Part shown: positions 51,496 to 61,104 of the stretch, in pieces | Layout: every line of letters starts with the position of its first letter | Position numbering within the stretch: position 1 is the first letter of the stretch | Assembly (NCBI RefSeq): GCF_003692615.1 | Contig: NZ_CP023540.1 | Coordinates: 1,302,001-1,366,000 of the forward strand | DNA from: Chryseobacterium sp. 6424 | GTDB lineage: Bacteria > Bacteroidota > Bacteroidia > Flavobacteriales > Weeksellaceae | Direction of reading: 5' to 3' | Length of the DNA: 64,000 nucleotides | Notes under the pieces: model-generated | Database searches by the model: none | What the model saw: only the letters and a program-made list of their open reading frames with translations | Told to the model about the DNA's origin: nothing | Made by a program: the position numbers and the translations under genes

Positions 51496-52518
51496 TTAAT
51501 ATTCAAATAAAACAGAACCCCAAGTAAATCCGCTACCGAACGCAGAAAGAAGCACCAGATCGCCACGTTTTATCTTACCCTGTTGTATAGCTTCACTAAG
51601 CGCAATCGGGATCGAAGCGGCCGTTGTATTACCATATTTCTGGATATTGTTGAATATCTTTTCTTCCGGCAGCCCCATTTTTTGTTGTACAAACTGTGCG
51701 ATCCGCAGATTGGCCTGATGCGGAATAAACATATCAAGATCCTCCATGGTTTTGCCAGCCTTATTAAGGGCTTCCGTCATCGTTTCGGGAAATCTGGTCA
51801 CCGCATGTTTAAACACAAAGTTGCCGTTCATAATCGGATATACTTCAGCGTCGGTTACATTTTCAGGCTCAGCGCGCATACGGTCGCTCCAACCGAATTT
51901 TGAGCCTGGGAATTTCGTGCATAGCTCATCCGCATATTTACCTTCGGAATGCATGTTTACCGAAAGAATATCGCCAGAGGTTGCCTCATCAGCCGCAGAA
52001 AGTACGACAGCCCCGGCCCCGTCACCAAAAATTACGGATACGCCACGTCCCTGATCAGAAAAATCGAGCCCGAAAGAGTGTATCTCAGCCCCAACTACCA
52101 GAATATTTTTGTAGGTGTTTGATTTAATGAAAGCGTTGGCCACACTCATCGCGTACACAAAACCTGAACATTGGTTTCTAACATCCAGCGCGCCGATGGT
52201 ATCGCAGCCAAGCATCTCCTGCAATAAAACGCCGCACCCTGGGAAATAATAATCCGGTGAAAGTGTTGCAAAAATAATATAATCAATGTTTTTGGCATTT
52301 AACTGAGCCATTTCTAAAGCTTTTTGTGAAGCCTTAAACCCTAAATACGCGGTAGTTTCCTCAGAGTCGTTTCTATTCTTACGGTGGCGGCGTTCTTTGA
52401 TGCCTGTCCGTTCCGTAATCCACTCGACATTAGTGGTCATAAGTTTCGACAGGTCGTCGTTGGTTACTACATTTTCAGGAACATAATGCCCAATTCCTTT
52501 TATGATACTTTTCGTCAT
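51496..52518 (-). CDS. fabH: 3-oxoacyl-ACP synthase III
   Basis: 340 aa thiolase-fold enzyme starting fatty-acid synthesis by condensing acyl-CoA with malonyl-ACP. The catalytic triad is visible: Cys in ALDVRNQCSGFVYAM, His in FIPHQANLRI and Asn in YGNTTAAS. Typical N terminus: IKGIGHYVPENVVTNDDL and WITERTGIKERR. Bacteria with branched fatty acids often have several copies; only one is seen here. Confidence 0.93.
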   Translation of the reverse strand: MTKSIIKGIGHYVPENVVTNDDLSKLMTTNVEWITERTGIKERRHRKNRNDSEETTAYLGFKASQKALEMAQLNAKNIDYIIFATLSPDYYFPGCGVLLQEMLGCDTIGALDVRNQCSGFVYAMSVANAFIKSNTYKNILVVGAEIHSFGLDFSDQGRGVSVIFGDGAGAVVLSAADEATSGDILSVNMHSEGKYADELCTKFPGSKFGWSDRMRAEPENVTDAEVYPIMNGNFVFKHAVTRFPETMTEALNKAGKTMEDLDMFIPHQANLRIAQFVQQKMGLPEEKIFNNIQKYGNTTAASIPIALSEAIQQGKIKRGDLVLLSAFGSGFTWGSVLFEY

Positions 52519-52537
52519 GGAGAATTTTAAAATTTGA

Positions 52538-52545
52538 CAAAGATA
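52538..52545 (-). promoter_or_regulatory. Promoter -7 box of fabH
   Basis: TATCTTTG on the minus strand, 19 bp upstream of the ATG at 52518. Confidence 0.6.
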
Positions 52546-52583
52546 CTGTTATTTAGCTAAATCATCACATGACAAAATATCAT

Positions 52584-52591
52584 TAGATTTG
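52584..52591 (+). promoter_or_regulatory. Promoter -7 box of corA
   Basis: TAGATTTG with 3 bp to the ATG at 52595. It covers the in-frame TTG at 52589. Predicts a leaderless mRNA. Confidence 0.5.
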
Positions 52592-52594
52592 CTT

Positions 52595-53497
52595 ATGCCA
52601 ATTGAAATACTTTACCAAAACCCTCAGTGTGAGTGGATTGATGTAGAAGCGCCCACTGCAAAAGACCTGGCGTATATACATGAGAAATATCACATCAATA
52701 CCTTGTTGCTGGAAGATACAACGGACCCGAACCACTTACCCAAATTTGAGCAGGACGGTGACCTGAAGTTTTTCCTGATGCGCGAAAACACAGAACTTGA
52801 ACGCCGGAACCTGAATAACTTAAGCGATGTATCCACCAAACTGGGTGTCTTTCTTTTTAGGAACAAACTCATCACCATCCATCGGATGAAAAACCGGAGT
52901 ATCAGGGAATTAAAAGAGGAAATCGTGCTTCCCCGGAACGAAAACATCATTCCCGATAAAATAGCGCTGATCCTCGCCCTAAAAGTGATGAGATCCTTTG
53001 ATGACGAATCCACCCATCTGCTCGAAAAAATGGATTTGATAGAAAATGAGATCTTCCTTAAAAGAAATAACAATGCAAACCAAATCCGCCGGCTTTATCA
53101 ACTGAAAAGAAAAGCAGGCCTGAATGCAAGAATACTTAGCGCATCCAGCGACTGGATCAAAAACTTCAGATCACTTAACATCCATGATGCAGAAATGAAG
53201 GATTTGCAGGACAAGCATGATGATGTGACTACAGATTTCGAACATCTGACCGCGCAGGCGACCAACCTGATCTCGATGTTTCTGGCCATGAGCGACCAAC
53301 GTGCCAATCAGGTAATGAAAGTACTGGCCATTTACTCCATGTACTTTTTACCACTTACCTTCATCGCAGGCATCTATGGTATGAATTTCGACAACATGCC
53401 TGAACTCCATCAACCGTTTGGTTATTTTATCACGTTGGGAGTGATGGCATTTATCGCTTTGCTCACATTCCTTTATGTGAGGCGGAAGAAATGGTAA
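52595..53497 (+). CDS. corA: CorA family Mg2+ transporter
   Basis: 300 aa. A large cytoplasmic N-terminal domain (LLLEDTTDPNHLPKFEQDG...) is followed by a long stalk helix and two C-terminal TM helices. The signature GMN motif is present in AGIYGMNFDNMPEL after the first TM helix (IYSMYFLPLTFIAG). CorA forms homopentameric channels for Mg2+ and Co2+ uptake. A GC-rich hairpin lies right at the stop. Confidence 0.93.
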   Translation: MPIEILYQNPQCEWIDVEAPTAKDLAYIHEKYHINTLLLEDTTDPNHLPKFEQDGDLKFFLMRENTELERRNLNNLSDVSTKLGVFLFRNKLITIHRMKNRSIRELKEEIVLPRNENIIPDKIALILALKVMRSFDDESTHLLEKMDLIENEIFLKRNNNANQIRRLYQLKRKAGLNARILSASSDWIKNFRSLNIHDAEMKDLQDKHDDVTTDFEHLTAQATNLISMFLAMSDQRANQVMKVLAIYSMYFLPLTFIAGIYGMNFDNMPELHQPFGYFITLGVMAFIALLTFLYVRRKKW

Positions 53498-53515
53498 AAG
53501 CGGCCCGAAGGCCGC
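53496..53515 (-). terminator. Intrinsic terminator of the LuxR-type regulator gene
   Basis: GCGGCC and GGCCGC close a TTCG loop on the minus strand, followed by TTTTAC. It overlaps the convergent corA stop. Confidence 0.75.
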
Positions 53516-53523
53516 CCAGATAC

Positions 53524-54180
53524 TTAATTTACCAGGTTGTTGCTCATCGCGTACTTCACGAGCATTGAGGTATTGCGTACCTCCAGTTTTTGCATGATGT
53601 TCCGGCGGTGAGATTCTACCGTATGCGTACTGATGAAAAGTTCGTCGGCGATTTCTTTGGTGCGCAAGCCTTCACAAATGTGCTGCAACACTTCTTTTTC
53701 GCGGGAAGTAAGCGCCTCGAGGCGTGAAAGTTTCTTCTCTTCCATGTGTTCGGTATTGCAGATGAAGTTGTAGAGCGCATTTTTTGTATCATCGGTAAGA
53801 TAAACTTTACCGGCGATAACTTCCTCTAATGCATGGATGAACTCTTGGCGATCGGTTGTTTTGGTGAGGAAGCTTTTGATGCCTTTTTCGAAGAACTTTT
53901 TAATCATCTTGACTTCAGGGTCGGCTGAAATGATGATAATCCTTAGTTGGGGATTGATGGCGAGCAGTTTTTCCGGCAGTTCGAGAGCTTCGGTGGTGGG
54001 CATGCCACAAATGTTGATGATGGCTACCGAAGTTTTTTTGGAGATTAGGTTTTCGAATTCGTTGGCGTCGCCCGTACCGTGGCATGCGAAGTTTTTATGG
54101 TAACCATTTTTTTCTAAAAAGCATTGGAATGCTTCCACAGAAAGAAAATGATTATCATAGAAGATAATTTCTTTTTTCAT
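53524..54180 (-). CDS. LuxR/NarL-type response regulator with degenerate receiver
   Basis: 218 aa. The N-terminal domain has the receiver fold, but the phospho-acceptor Asp is Asn56 (VAIINICGMP), and the acidic pair is D9/N10 (YDNH). A Ser in IIIISAD and a Lys in KSFLTKTTD are kept. The C-terminal helix-turn-helix is complete: LTSREKEVLQHICEGLRTKEIADELFISTHTVESHRRNIMQKL. It is probably not regulated by phosphorylation in the usual way. No kinase is adjacent. Single gene. Confidence 0.88.
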   Translation of the reverse strand: MKKEIIFYDNHFLSVEAFQCFLEKNGYHKNFACHGTGDANEFENLISKKTSVAIINICGMPTTEALELPEKLLAINPQLRIIIISADPEVKMIKKFFEKGIKSFLTKTTDRQEFIHALEEVIAGKVYLTDDTKNALYNFICNTEHMEEKKLSRLEALTSREKEVLQHICEGLRTKEIADELFISTHTVESHRRNIMQKLEVRNTSMLVKYAMSNNLVN

Positions 54181-54315
54181 CGTTTGTGGTGTGTTGTGTT
54201 TAGTGGCTAATTTAATTAAATTTTATAATAAAACAACTATAAACGGTGAAAAAATTCATTTATTTCTAAAACAACTTCAAATATTCAACTAATTGAAAGT
54301 TATGTGGCGAATAAT

Positions 54316-57300
54316 TTAATTCAGGTACACCTCGAATTTCTGCGTCTCATTGATAATCTGTAGCAGGTTTCCGCTAATATTAATATGCGATTTCAGCGAC
54401 ATCATTTCGAGCATAGAACCGTCGGCAGGATTTTTAATCAGGAAATTAAGTTTCTGCTCCCCGGTATGCTCACTGAAATATTCTTTAAAGAAAGCAATGT
54501 CATCTTTCCTTAAATCGTTTACATCTACAATTACAGTCATTTTTTTGGCGAACTTTTCGAAGGCATCTTTCAGATCGATAACTTCTGCCACGTTCACGAA
54601 AACGCGCCCGTCTTTTGCCTGTGAAAATTTAATTTTAAAGATTACAAAACGCTGGATTTCTATCTTATCCCGAAGGCGCATATAATCCCGGTCGCCCAAG
54701 CGGAAACTGTAGCTGCCGCTGTAGTCTTCCAGCGTGATGAAAGCGACTTTTTCGCCACTGTTCTTGCCGTCGCGCACGCTATATTCCGTCACAAGGCCGG
54801 CCACCATGTATTCCGGGGTGTTATTTTTCATGGCCTGTTTCTCTTTCCAACTAAGGTTGTCATTGGTGAAGAGATCTGGCTGTTTGGCGGCAAAAACAGT
54901 GTCTTTAAAGGCTTCCACTTCATCCAGATTCAAAAAGTTGAAACTGCCTTTCGGTTCTGCTTTACTGGTGGGTTCCTCGAGCAGCGTTTCTTCCTCAACG
55001 TCAAGGTTTTCAGTTAAATCTACCAAATCTTCGTCGGTATCGGCAACTTCCACGGGCAACACTACTTTCTCCAGCGTGGTTTCCTCTTCCTTTTTACCTT
55101 CCAGCACTTCTTTTTTGCTTAAAGCGCCATTAAGAAACTGAAACTGGTACCGGTACTCATCCAACGGGTGCGCCGAGAGATAGAAACCGATGATTTCCTT
55201 TTCTTTATTGAGTTTATGCATGGTTTGCCATTCGGGAGCCGGATTGATCTTTGGGGGTTCTATCTTTACTTCCTCCGCAAAATCTGCGAACAGGGAGTTT
55301 TCAATCTCGTTTTTACTTTCCTGAAAGCTTTGGCCATAACGTAACAGCCTTTCTATATTGGTTCGGCCAGAGATATCGGCATCGAAATACTGCGCACGGT
55401 GATATTTATCTACCTCATCAAACGCGCCGGCGATCACCAAACTTTCAGCCACCCTTTTGTTGATTTGGGAAGACGGGATTTTCTCGAAAAAATCATAAAT
55501 ATTCTGGAAACGTTCGGTTTTTCTGGCATTAACGATGGCCTCACTTGGGCCTTCCCCGATACCTTTTATCGCACCCAATCCAAAACGGATCTGCCCTCTG
55601 TCGTTAACGGAAAACTCATACTGAGATTCGTTTACAGCTGGTCCCAGCACGTCAACACCCATACTTTTGCAATCTTCCATGAACATGGTGATCTGTTTGG
55701 TATTATTGAGGTTGTTGGTCATTACGCTGGCCATATATTCCGCGGGATAATTGGCTTTTAAATAGGCCGTTTGGTAGGCGATCAACGCATAGCATGTAGA
55801 GTGGGACTTGTTGAACGCATATTCTGCAAACGCCTCCCAGTCCTTCCAGATTTTGTTCAGTTTAGCGACATCCAGATTGTTTTTTTCGCCACCTGCTATG
55901 AATTTCGGGTACATTTTATCGAGTGTGCCCCGGTCTTTCTTACCCATAGCCTTTCGCAGGGTGTCGGCTTCACCTTTCGTAAAGTTGGCCAGCTTTTGCG
56001 AGAGCAACATTACCTGCTCCTGATATACGGTGATCCCGTAAGTTTCTTCCAAATACTCTTTGGTTTCCTCTAGGTCATACACAATTTCCTCTAGGCCGTG
56101 TTTACGGTTGATGAAGTTGGGGATGTATTTTATTGGCCCAGGCCGGTAAAGTGCGTTCATGGCGATGAGATCCGCAAACTTCGTAGGCTTCAATTCGCGC
56201 ATATATTTCTGCATCCCAGGACTTTCATACTGGAAGATACCGATGGTTCTACCCTCTTGAAACAGCTGATAAGTTTTAATGTCATCTAATGGAATAGTAT
56301 CTGGATTGATATCGATGCCATGTCGCTGCCTGATGAGCTTAATAGCGTGTTTGATGATGGTTAAAGTCCGCAGGCCAAGGAAATCCATCTTTAGTAGCCC
56401 GGCACTTTCCGCCACAGAGTTATCGAACTGCGAAACCAGGATGTCGGGATCTTTGGCCGCGATACTGATGGGGACAAGGTTCGAAATATCTTCTGGCGTT
56501 ATAATCACGCCACAGGCATGTATCCCGGTATTACGGATGCAGCCTTCCATCCGTTGTGCGGCTGAAAGCACTGCATAGCGACTGTCATCGGGATGTGCCA
56601 GGATGTCTTTCATTTCCTGGGCGAGCATTTTATCCTCGGGACTGAGTTTATCAAATTTTGAGAACGCTTTTGCGATATTCATGCCCGGTGAGGAAGGTAT
56701 GAGTTTGGCAATATTGTTGGTTTCTGGAATAGAAACATCCAACACCCTTCCGGCATCTTTAATGGCTGATTTTCCGCCTAGTACCGAATAAGTGATGATT
56801 TGTGCCACATTGGTTTTGCCATATTTCTCAACCACCCATTTAATGATTTTATCGCGACCTTCATCATCAAAGTCGATATCAATATCCGGCATGGAGATCC
56901 GTTCAGGATTCAGAAAACGCTCAAAAAGCAGATCATATTTTATGGGATCTACATTGGTAATACCGATACAGTATGCGACTGCGGATCCTGCGGCAGAACC
57001 ACGGCCCGGCCCTACCCAGACACCCATATTACGGGCTTCATTACAGAAATCCTGAACAATGAGGAAATACCCCGGATAACCCGTATTTGCAATTACTTCC
57101 AGTTCGAAATCGAGTCTTTCCCTTATTTCATCGGTAATTACATCATATCTTTTGGCGGCGCCTTCATAAGTAAGATGTCTTAGATACGCGTTTTCACCAC
57201 GTTTTCCACCATCTAATTTATCTTCTTCACTCAGGAATTCTGTGGGTATATCGAATTCGGGGAGCAAGACATCGCGTTTTAAGGTGTACGCCTCGAATTT

Positions 57301-58959
57301 CGCCAACAGTTCGGTGTAGGCCTCAAACGCATCTGGGAACTGATTAAAGGTCTGCTTCAACTCTTCCGCGCTTTTAATATAAAATTCGTTGGTCGGTAGC
57401 CCCCGTCTTTTCCCAAAACCTTTTCCTACCGGGGAAGATAGTTTCTCGCCGTCTTTGATACAGTATAGAATATCCTGAATATTAGCATCGGCTTTTTCGG
57501 TATAGAATGTTTCGTTTTGCGCGATGATCTTCACTTCGTATTGGTCGGCGAAAGACAGCAACACTTCATTCAGGTGGTCTTCCTCATCTATGCCATGGTT
57601 TTGAAGCTGTACATAAAAATCTTCTTTAAATGTATCTTTCCACCAACGGAAAACCTCTTCCCCTTTTTGCTCACCAAGTTCGAGCACTGTGCTTGGTACA
57701 TCACCCGAAATGCCCGCTGTGAAAGCAATAAGATCTTCTTTATACTGTGCCACCATTTTCTTGGAGATCCGCGGGACACCAAAATAAAAACCGTTCACAA
57801 AACCAAGGCTCGAGAGTTTGGCCAAATTTTTATATCCATTGAAATTTTTTGCAAGCAACACAACGTTGGTTCGGCGGTCCGGATTATCTTTGGTGAATTG
57901 CTTCTGTTCTGGCCTGTCGGAAAGGTAAAATTCGCACCCGATAACTGGGATTAAGGGATTTTTACGCGGTTCAGGCTCGTGAAAGGGTTCGCCGGACATT
58001 TCTGCCTCTTCTTTTTTTTGCAGATAAGCCTGGTGGTTTGCTTTGATGGTGTTGTTTGCCTTTTCTACTTCTGCCACGAACTTGAAAGCACCCATCATGT
58101 TACCCAGATCTACCAAACCTACGGCTGCGTAATTATCCTTCAAGGCTTTATCAACAAGCTCTTTTATATGGGTAGATGATTGAAGCGATGAATAAATGCT
58201 GTGATTATGAAAGTTAAAATAATCACCGAGTTCGATCTCATCCTGATCGCCAAAATCTACTTTTTTCTTCTTTTTAGAATCAGCGACCTGACGTCTGATC
58301 TTAATGTTGAATGGTTGTACAGGATGTGGATGCGAAGATATAAACGCACGAAGTTCGGTATCCGTAATCTTCAGCTGAGAGGCGGGGATCAGATCAATCC
58401 GCATCATCTCGAAAAATACCTGCGCCGTAGCGTTTACGTCTGCCGCGGCATTATGCGCCTCATCGAATTTTTCATCATAAAGTTTGGCGTATAATTCTTC
58501 AAGCTTCGGAGATTTGTACTTTCCGTTTTTGCCGCCGCCCAGCTTACAGAAATCTCGGCCAATTTCCATCGTGTCAACCGCAGGTAAATCCTTTAGGACA
58601 TCCGTTTGGTTTTTCCGGATAAATTCGGCACCTACAATCTTATAATCGAAATCAATATTATGACCGGCGACCACTTCTGTACGGCTAAGTACCTCTTGAA
58701 ATTCCTCTAAAACTTCCGCAAGGTCGCGACCTTCCGCATGGGCCATCCTGGTAGAAATCCCATGGATCCTTGTAGCATTGTAGGGAATATCATAGCCTTC
58801 CGGTTTTATGATATAATCCTGATTTTCAATTAAGTTACCGTCCTTATCATGCAGTTGCCAAGCAATCTGTACCATTCTTGGCCAATTGTCGGAATCTGTA
58901 AGGGGCGCATTGAAATTTTTAGGTAACCCAGTAGTTTCTGTATCGAAAATTAAATACAT
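54316..58959 (-). CDS. dnaE: DNA polymerase III alpha subunit with fused N-terminal 3'-5' exonuclease
   Basis: 1547 aa replicative polymerase. A DnaQ-type proofreading domain (about 1-180) has Exo I FDTETTGLP (Asp6, Glu8), Exo II VAGHNIDFDYKIVG and Exo III HNAAADVNAT. A PHP domain follows (NFHNHSIYSSLQSST...), then the C-family polymerase core with VGPGRGSAAGSAVAYCIGI and the catalytic Asp pair in ISMPDIDIDFDDEGRD, HhH region and an OB fold near the C terminus (YMVAGLVTEYSVRDGKNSGEKVAFITLED). The epsilon-DnaE fusion is known in Bacteroidota. Confidence 0.95.
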   Translation of the reverse strand: MYLIFDTETTGLPKNFNAPLTDSDNWPRMVQIAWQLHDKDGNLIENQDYIIKPEGYDIPYNATRIHGISTRMAHAEGRDLAEVLEEFQEVLSRTEVVAGHNIDFDYKIVGAEFIRKNQTDVLKDLPAVDTMEIGRDFCKLGGGKNGKYKSPKLEELYAKLYDEKFDEAHNAAADVNATAQVFFEMMRIDLIPASQLKITDTELRAFISSHPHPVQPFNIKIRRQVADSKKKKKVDFGDQDEIELGDYFNFHNHSIYSSLQSSTHIKELVDKALKDNYAAVGLVDLGNMMGAFKFVAEVEKANNTIKANHQAYLQKKEEAEMSGEPFHEPEPRKNPLIPVIGCEFYLSDRPEQKQFTKDNPDRRTNVVLLAKNFNGYKNLAKLSSLGFVNGFYFGVPRISKKMVAQYKEDLIAFTAGISGDVPSTVLELGEQKGEEVFRWWKDTFKEDFYVQLQNHGIDEEDHLNEVLLSFADQYEVKIIAQNETFYTEKADANIQDILYCIKDGEKLSSPVGKGFGKRRGLPTNEFYIKSAEELKQTFNQFPDAFEAYTELLAKFEAYTLKRDVLLPEFDIPTEFLSEEDKLDGGKRGENAYLRHLTYEGAAKRYDVITDEIRERLDFELEVIANTGYPGYFLIVQDFCNEARNMGVWVGPGRGSAAGSAVAYCIGITNVDPIKYDLLFERFLNPERISMPDIDIDFDDEGRDKIIKWVVEKYGKTNVAQIITYSVLGGKSAIKDAGRVLDVSIPETNNIAKLIPSSPGMNIAKAFSKFDKLSPEDKMLAQEMKDILAHPDDSRYAVLSAAQRMEGCIRNTGIHACGVIITPEDISNLVPISIAAKDPDILVSQFDNSVAESAGLLKMDFLGLRTLTIIKHAIKLIRQRHGIDINPDTIPLDDIKTYQLFQEGRTIGIFQYESPGMQKYMRELKPTKFADLIAMNALYRPGPIKYIPNFINRKHGLEEIVYDLEETKEYLEETYGITVYQEQVMLLSQKLANFTKGEADTLRKAMGKKDRGTLDKMYPKFIAGGEKNNLDVAKLNKIWKDWEAFAEYAFNKSHSTCYALIAYQTAYLKANYPAEYMASVMTNNLNNTKQITMFMEDCKSMGVDVLGPAVNESQYEFSVNDRGQIRFGLGAIKGIGEGPSEAIVNARKTERFQNIYDFFEKIPSSQINKRVAESLVIAGAFDEVDKYHRAQYFDADISGRTNIERLLRYGQSFQESKNEIENSLFADFAEEVKIEPPKINPAPEWQTMHKLNKEKEIIGFYLSAHPLDEYRYQFQFLNGALSKKEVLEGKKEEETTLEKVVLPVEVADTDEDLVDLTENLDVEEETLLEEPTSKAEPKGSFNFLNLDEVEAFKDTVFAAKQPDLFTNDNLSWKEKQAMKNNTPEYMVAGLVTEYSVRDGKNSGEKVAFITLEDYSGSYSFRLGDRDYMRLRDKIEIQRFVIFKIKFSQAKDGRVFVNVAEVIDLKDAFEKFAKKMTVIVDVNDLRKDDIAFFKEYFSEHTGEQKLNFLIKNPADGSMLEMMSLKSHINISGNLLQIINETQKFEVYLN

Positions 58960-59121
58960 GGATGTTGAAGAATTTCGGTAAAAATAGCTGAAAATTTCTT
59001 TAGAAAAAAATGGGAAGTTGTGGATGAAATGTTTTAATAAATGATTTCACAAGGGTGATAAAATAATCTTTAACAAGGGAAAACAATTCCACGATCGTAA
59101 TGGTTTTTTAGCTTTTTATAA

Positions 59122-59129
59122 TATTTTTG
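59122..59129 (+). promoter_or_regulatory. Promoter -7 box of the GHL10 lipoprotein gene
   Basis: TATTTTTG with 4 bp to ATG 59134; predicts a leaderless mRNA. Confidence 0.45.
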
Positions 59130-59133
59130 TGAC

Positions 59134-60696
59134 ATGAAGTATCCAAGTTATTCTTTATTGATGGCGGCTATGTTGCTGGTAAGCGCCTGTAAATCAAAAC
59201 CTGTTGTTACGAAACCTACGACTGAGAAGCCTGCTAAAAGTGTTACCATACCGGTGAAACCTTCGCCAGAAGCCGCGTTACAGAATCTTAAGCTTCCAGA
59301 AATAAAAAGAGAATTTCGTGGTGCATGGGTGGCCACCGTGGCGAATATCAACTGGCCATCGCGTAACAACCTTACCACCTCGCAGCAAAAGGAGGAAACT
59401 ATTAAGCTGCTGGATTTCCTGGCGGATCTTAATTTCAACGCTGTTGTATTTCAGGTGAGACCTGCTGCTGATGCACTTTATAAGAGTATGTATGAGCCTT
59501 GGTCGCCATTTCTGACGGGAGAAACCGGAAAAGCACCGCAACCCTTTTATGATCCGCTTGAGTTCTGGATTACCGAAGCCCACCGCCGTGGCATGGAGCT
59601 GCATGTTTGGCTAAATCCTTACCGCGCCCACCACACAACCAGTGGAAAGATCACCAACGAGTCGATGGCGCGTAAAATGCCCGAAGAAATCGTAAGACTC
59701 CGTAACGGCACATATTGGTTTGATCCCTCGAATGAAAAAACGCAGGATCATGTTTCAAAGGTTGTAAAGGATTTGGTGACACGCTATAATATTGATGGTC
59801 TGCACTTTGATGATTATTTTTATCCGTACCGCGAATACAACGGGGGTAAAGATTTCCCGGATGAACGTTCCTGGGCAGCCTATCGAAACACCGGTGGAAC
59901 ACTCAGCAGAGCAGACTGGCGGCGTGCTAACGTTAATAAATTCATCAAAAGAATCTATGATGAGATAAAATTTGAAAAGAAAGAAGTGAAATTCGGGATC
60001 AGCCCTTTCGGTATCTGGAAAACCGGTTATCCGGCAGATGTGAAAGGCTCTTCACAGTACGATGAGTTATATGCCGACGCCAAACTTTGGCTGAATGAAG
60101 GCTGGGTGGATTATTTCTCGCCGCAACTTTATTGGCGGGAGAATGGCCCACAACGCTTCAGTTCCCTACTGAAATGGTGGCAGGCAGAAAATACACAGCA
60201 TAGGCATCTTTGGCCCGGCTTGAATACTGTTGGCTTGAAAGAAGTGCCAGACCGGCCCGCTGAAATCATCGGACAAATAAATACCACCAGGAATATCGTA
60301 ACGGCCAGCAGCGGCGAAATTCATTACAGTGTAGCAGGTCTTACCGGCAATCCACAAATGGCGGCAGCGCTTAAAAATGGACCTTACCAGGAAAAGGCAC
60401 TCGTGCCTAAGTCACCATGGCTAAGTACCGAAACTCCAGAAAAACCACATCTTGATTATACAGCCAGCGGGAATATTGTTACAGCACATTGGGGTGTAAA
60501 AGACTCTGAAAAGGTATCAACCTATATTCTCTATACAAAATACGGTGATAAATGGGAGACGATGATACTGCCCAAACTACAGAATGCCCTCTCATTGCCG
60601 AGAAACAAAGCAGGGGAAAAACTTCATACTATAGTCGTCAAAGCCGTAGACCGTGCCGGTAACGAATCGCCATACAATGCCAGACTGATCTTATAA
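59134..60696 (+). CDS. Glycoside hydrolase-like (GHL10/DUF187) lipoprotein
   Basis: 520 aa. A lipoprotein signal with lipobox LLVSAC (Cys19) and a Lys/Pro/Thr-rich linker precede a GHL10 (formerly DUF187) TIM-barrel domain: KREFRGAWVATVANINWPS, FNAVVFQVRPAADALY, RRGMELHVWLNPYRAH, YNIDGLHFDDYFYPY and VDYFSPQLYW. A fibronectin-like C-terminal part (about 430-520) follows. The relatives include E. coli DigH, which cleaves denuded peptidoglycan glycans, so a cell-wall hydrolase role is plausible but not shown. Confidence 0.88.
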   Translation: MKYPSYSLLMAAMLLVSACKSKPVVTKPTTEKPAKSVTIPVKPSPEAALQNLKLPEIKREFRGAWVATVANINWPSRNNLTTSQQKEETIKLLDFLADLNFNAVVFQVRPAADALYKSMYEPWSPFLTGETGKAPQPFYDPLEFWITEAHRRGMELHVWLNPYRAHHTTSGKITNESMARKMPEEIVRLRNGTYWFDPSNEKTQDHVSKVVKDLVTRYNIDGLHFDDYFYPYREYNGGKDFPDERSWAAYRNTGGTLSRADWRRANVNKFIKRIYDEIKFEKKEVKFGISPFGIWKTGYPADVKGSSQYDELYADAKLWLNEGWVDYFSPQLYWRENGPQRFSSLLKWWQAENTQHRHLWPGLNTVGLKEVPDRPAEIIGQINTTRNIVTASSGEIHYSVAGLTGNPQMAAALKNGPYQEKALVPKSPWLSTETPEKPHLDYTASGNIVTAHWGVKDSEKVSTYILYTKYGDKWETMILPKLQNALSLPRNKAGEKLHTIVVKAVDRAGNESPYNARLIL

Positions 60697-60861
60697 CAAG
60701 ATCTTCCTAACGATTCTTTCGTTTGCATTCATTTTTTAACTGAATGAAAATGAACAATGAAGGATCAGGAACTCTGGGAGCAGTAATTTAAGAATTTCAG
60801 TTTCGTGTACCATTCCACAAATTTAGTACTTCACCGTAATTCCTCCCTAACTTTTGAACTT
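60697..60861. other. Gene-free stretch after the GHL10 gene
   Basis: Part of a 408-bp gap (60697-61104) that otherwise holds two terminators, the tRNA and two promoters. Here I see only AT-rich sequence; a 15-codon ATG frame near 60744 has no support. Confidence 0.5.
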
Positions 60862-60897
60862 GATCCGTTCTTGTTTCAGGAACGGATCTTTAATTTT
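60862..60897 (+). terminator. Intrinsic terminator on the plus strand
   Basis: GATCCGTTC and GAACGGATC form a perfect 9-bp stem around a 9-nt loop, followed by TTTAATTTT. It ends the GHL10 transcript after a long 3' region. Confidence 0.8.
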
Positions 60898-60903
60898 CAA
60901 CCA

Positions 60904-60937
60904 CAAAAAAAGAGAACCACTTTTGTGATTCTCTTTT
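60904..60937 (-). terminator. Intrinsic terminator of the tRNA gene
   Basis: AAAAGAGAATCAC and GTGGTTCTCTTTT (minus strand, one G-U pair) pair around AAAA, followed by TTTG. Confidence 0.8.
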
Positions 60938-60942
60938 GATAG

Positions 60943-61015
<73 letters not shown>

Positions 61016-61026
61016 GTATTGTGATG

Positions 61027-61058
61027 CAAATATACAACTATTTTTATTAAATGCAAAT
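61027..61058 (-). promoter_or_regulatory. Promoter of the initiator tRNA gene
   Basis: On the minus strand TTTG (61058-61055) and TATATTTG (61034-61027), spaced 20 bp, end 11 bp before the tRNA 5' end. A textbook Bacteroidota promoter. Confidence 0.65.
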
Positions 61059-61093
61059 TTTAGTCTAAAATTCTTTATTCATTTGCTTTTTGC

Positions 61094-61101
61094 TAAATTT
61101 G
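61094..61101 (+). promoter_or_regulatory. Promoter -7 box of the Sua5-like gene
   Basis: TAAATTTG with 3 bp to ATG 61105; predicts a leaderless mRNA and rules out the TTG at 61090. Confidence 0.5.
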
Positions 61102-61104
61102 TAT

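Noticed and set aside
54350..58494. Many ORFs antisense to dnaE
   Set aside because: Shadow frames of a long coding gene; no promoters, signal peptides or family motifs.
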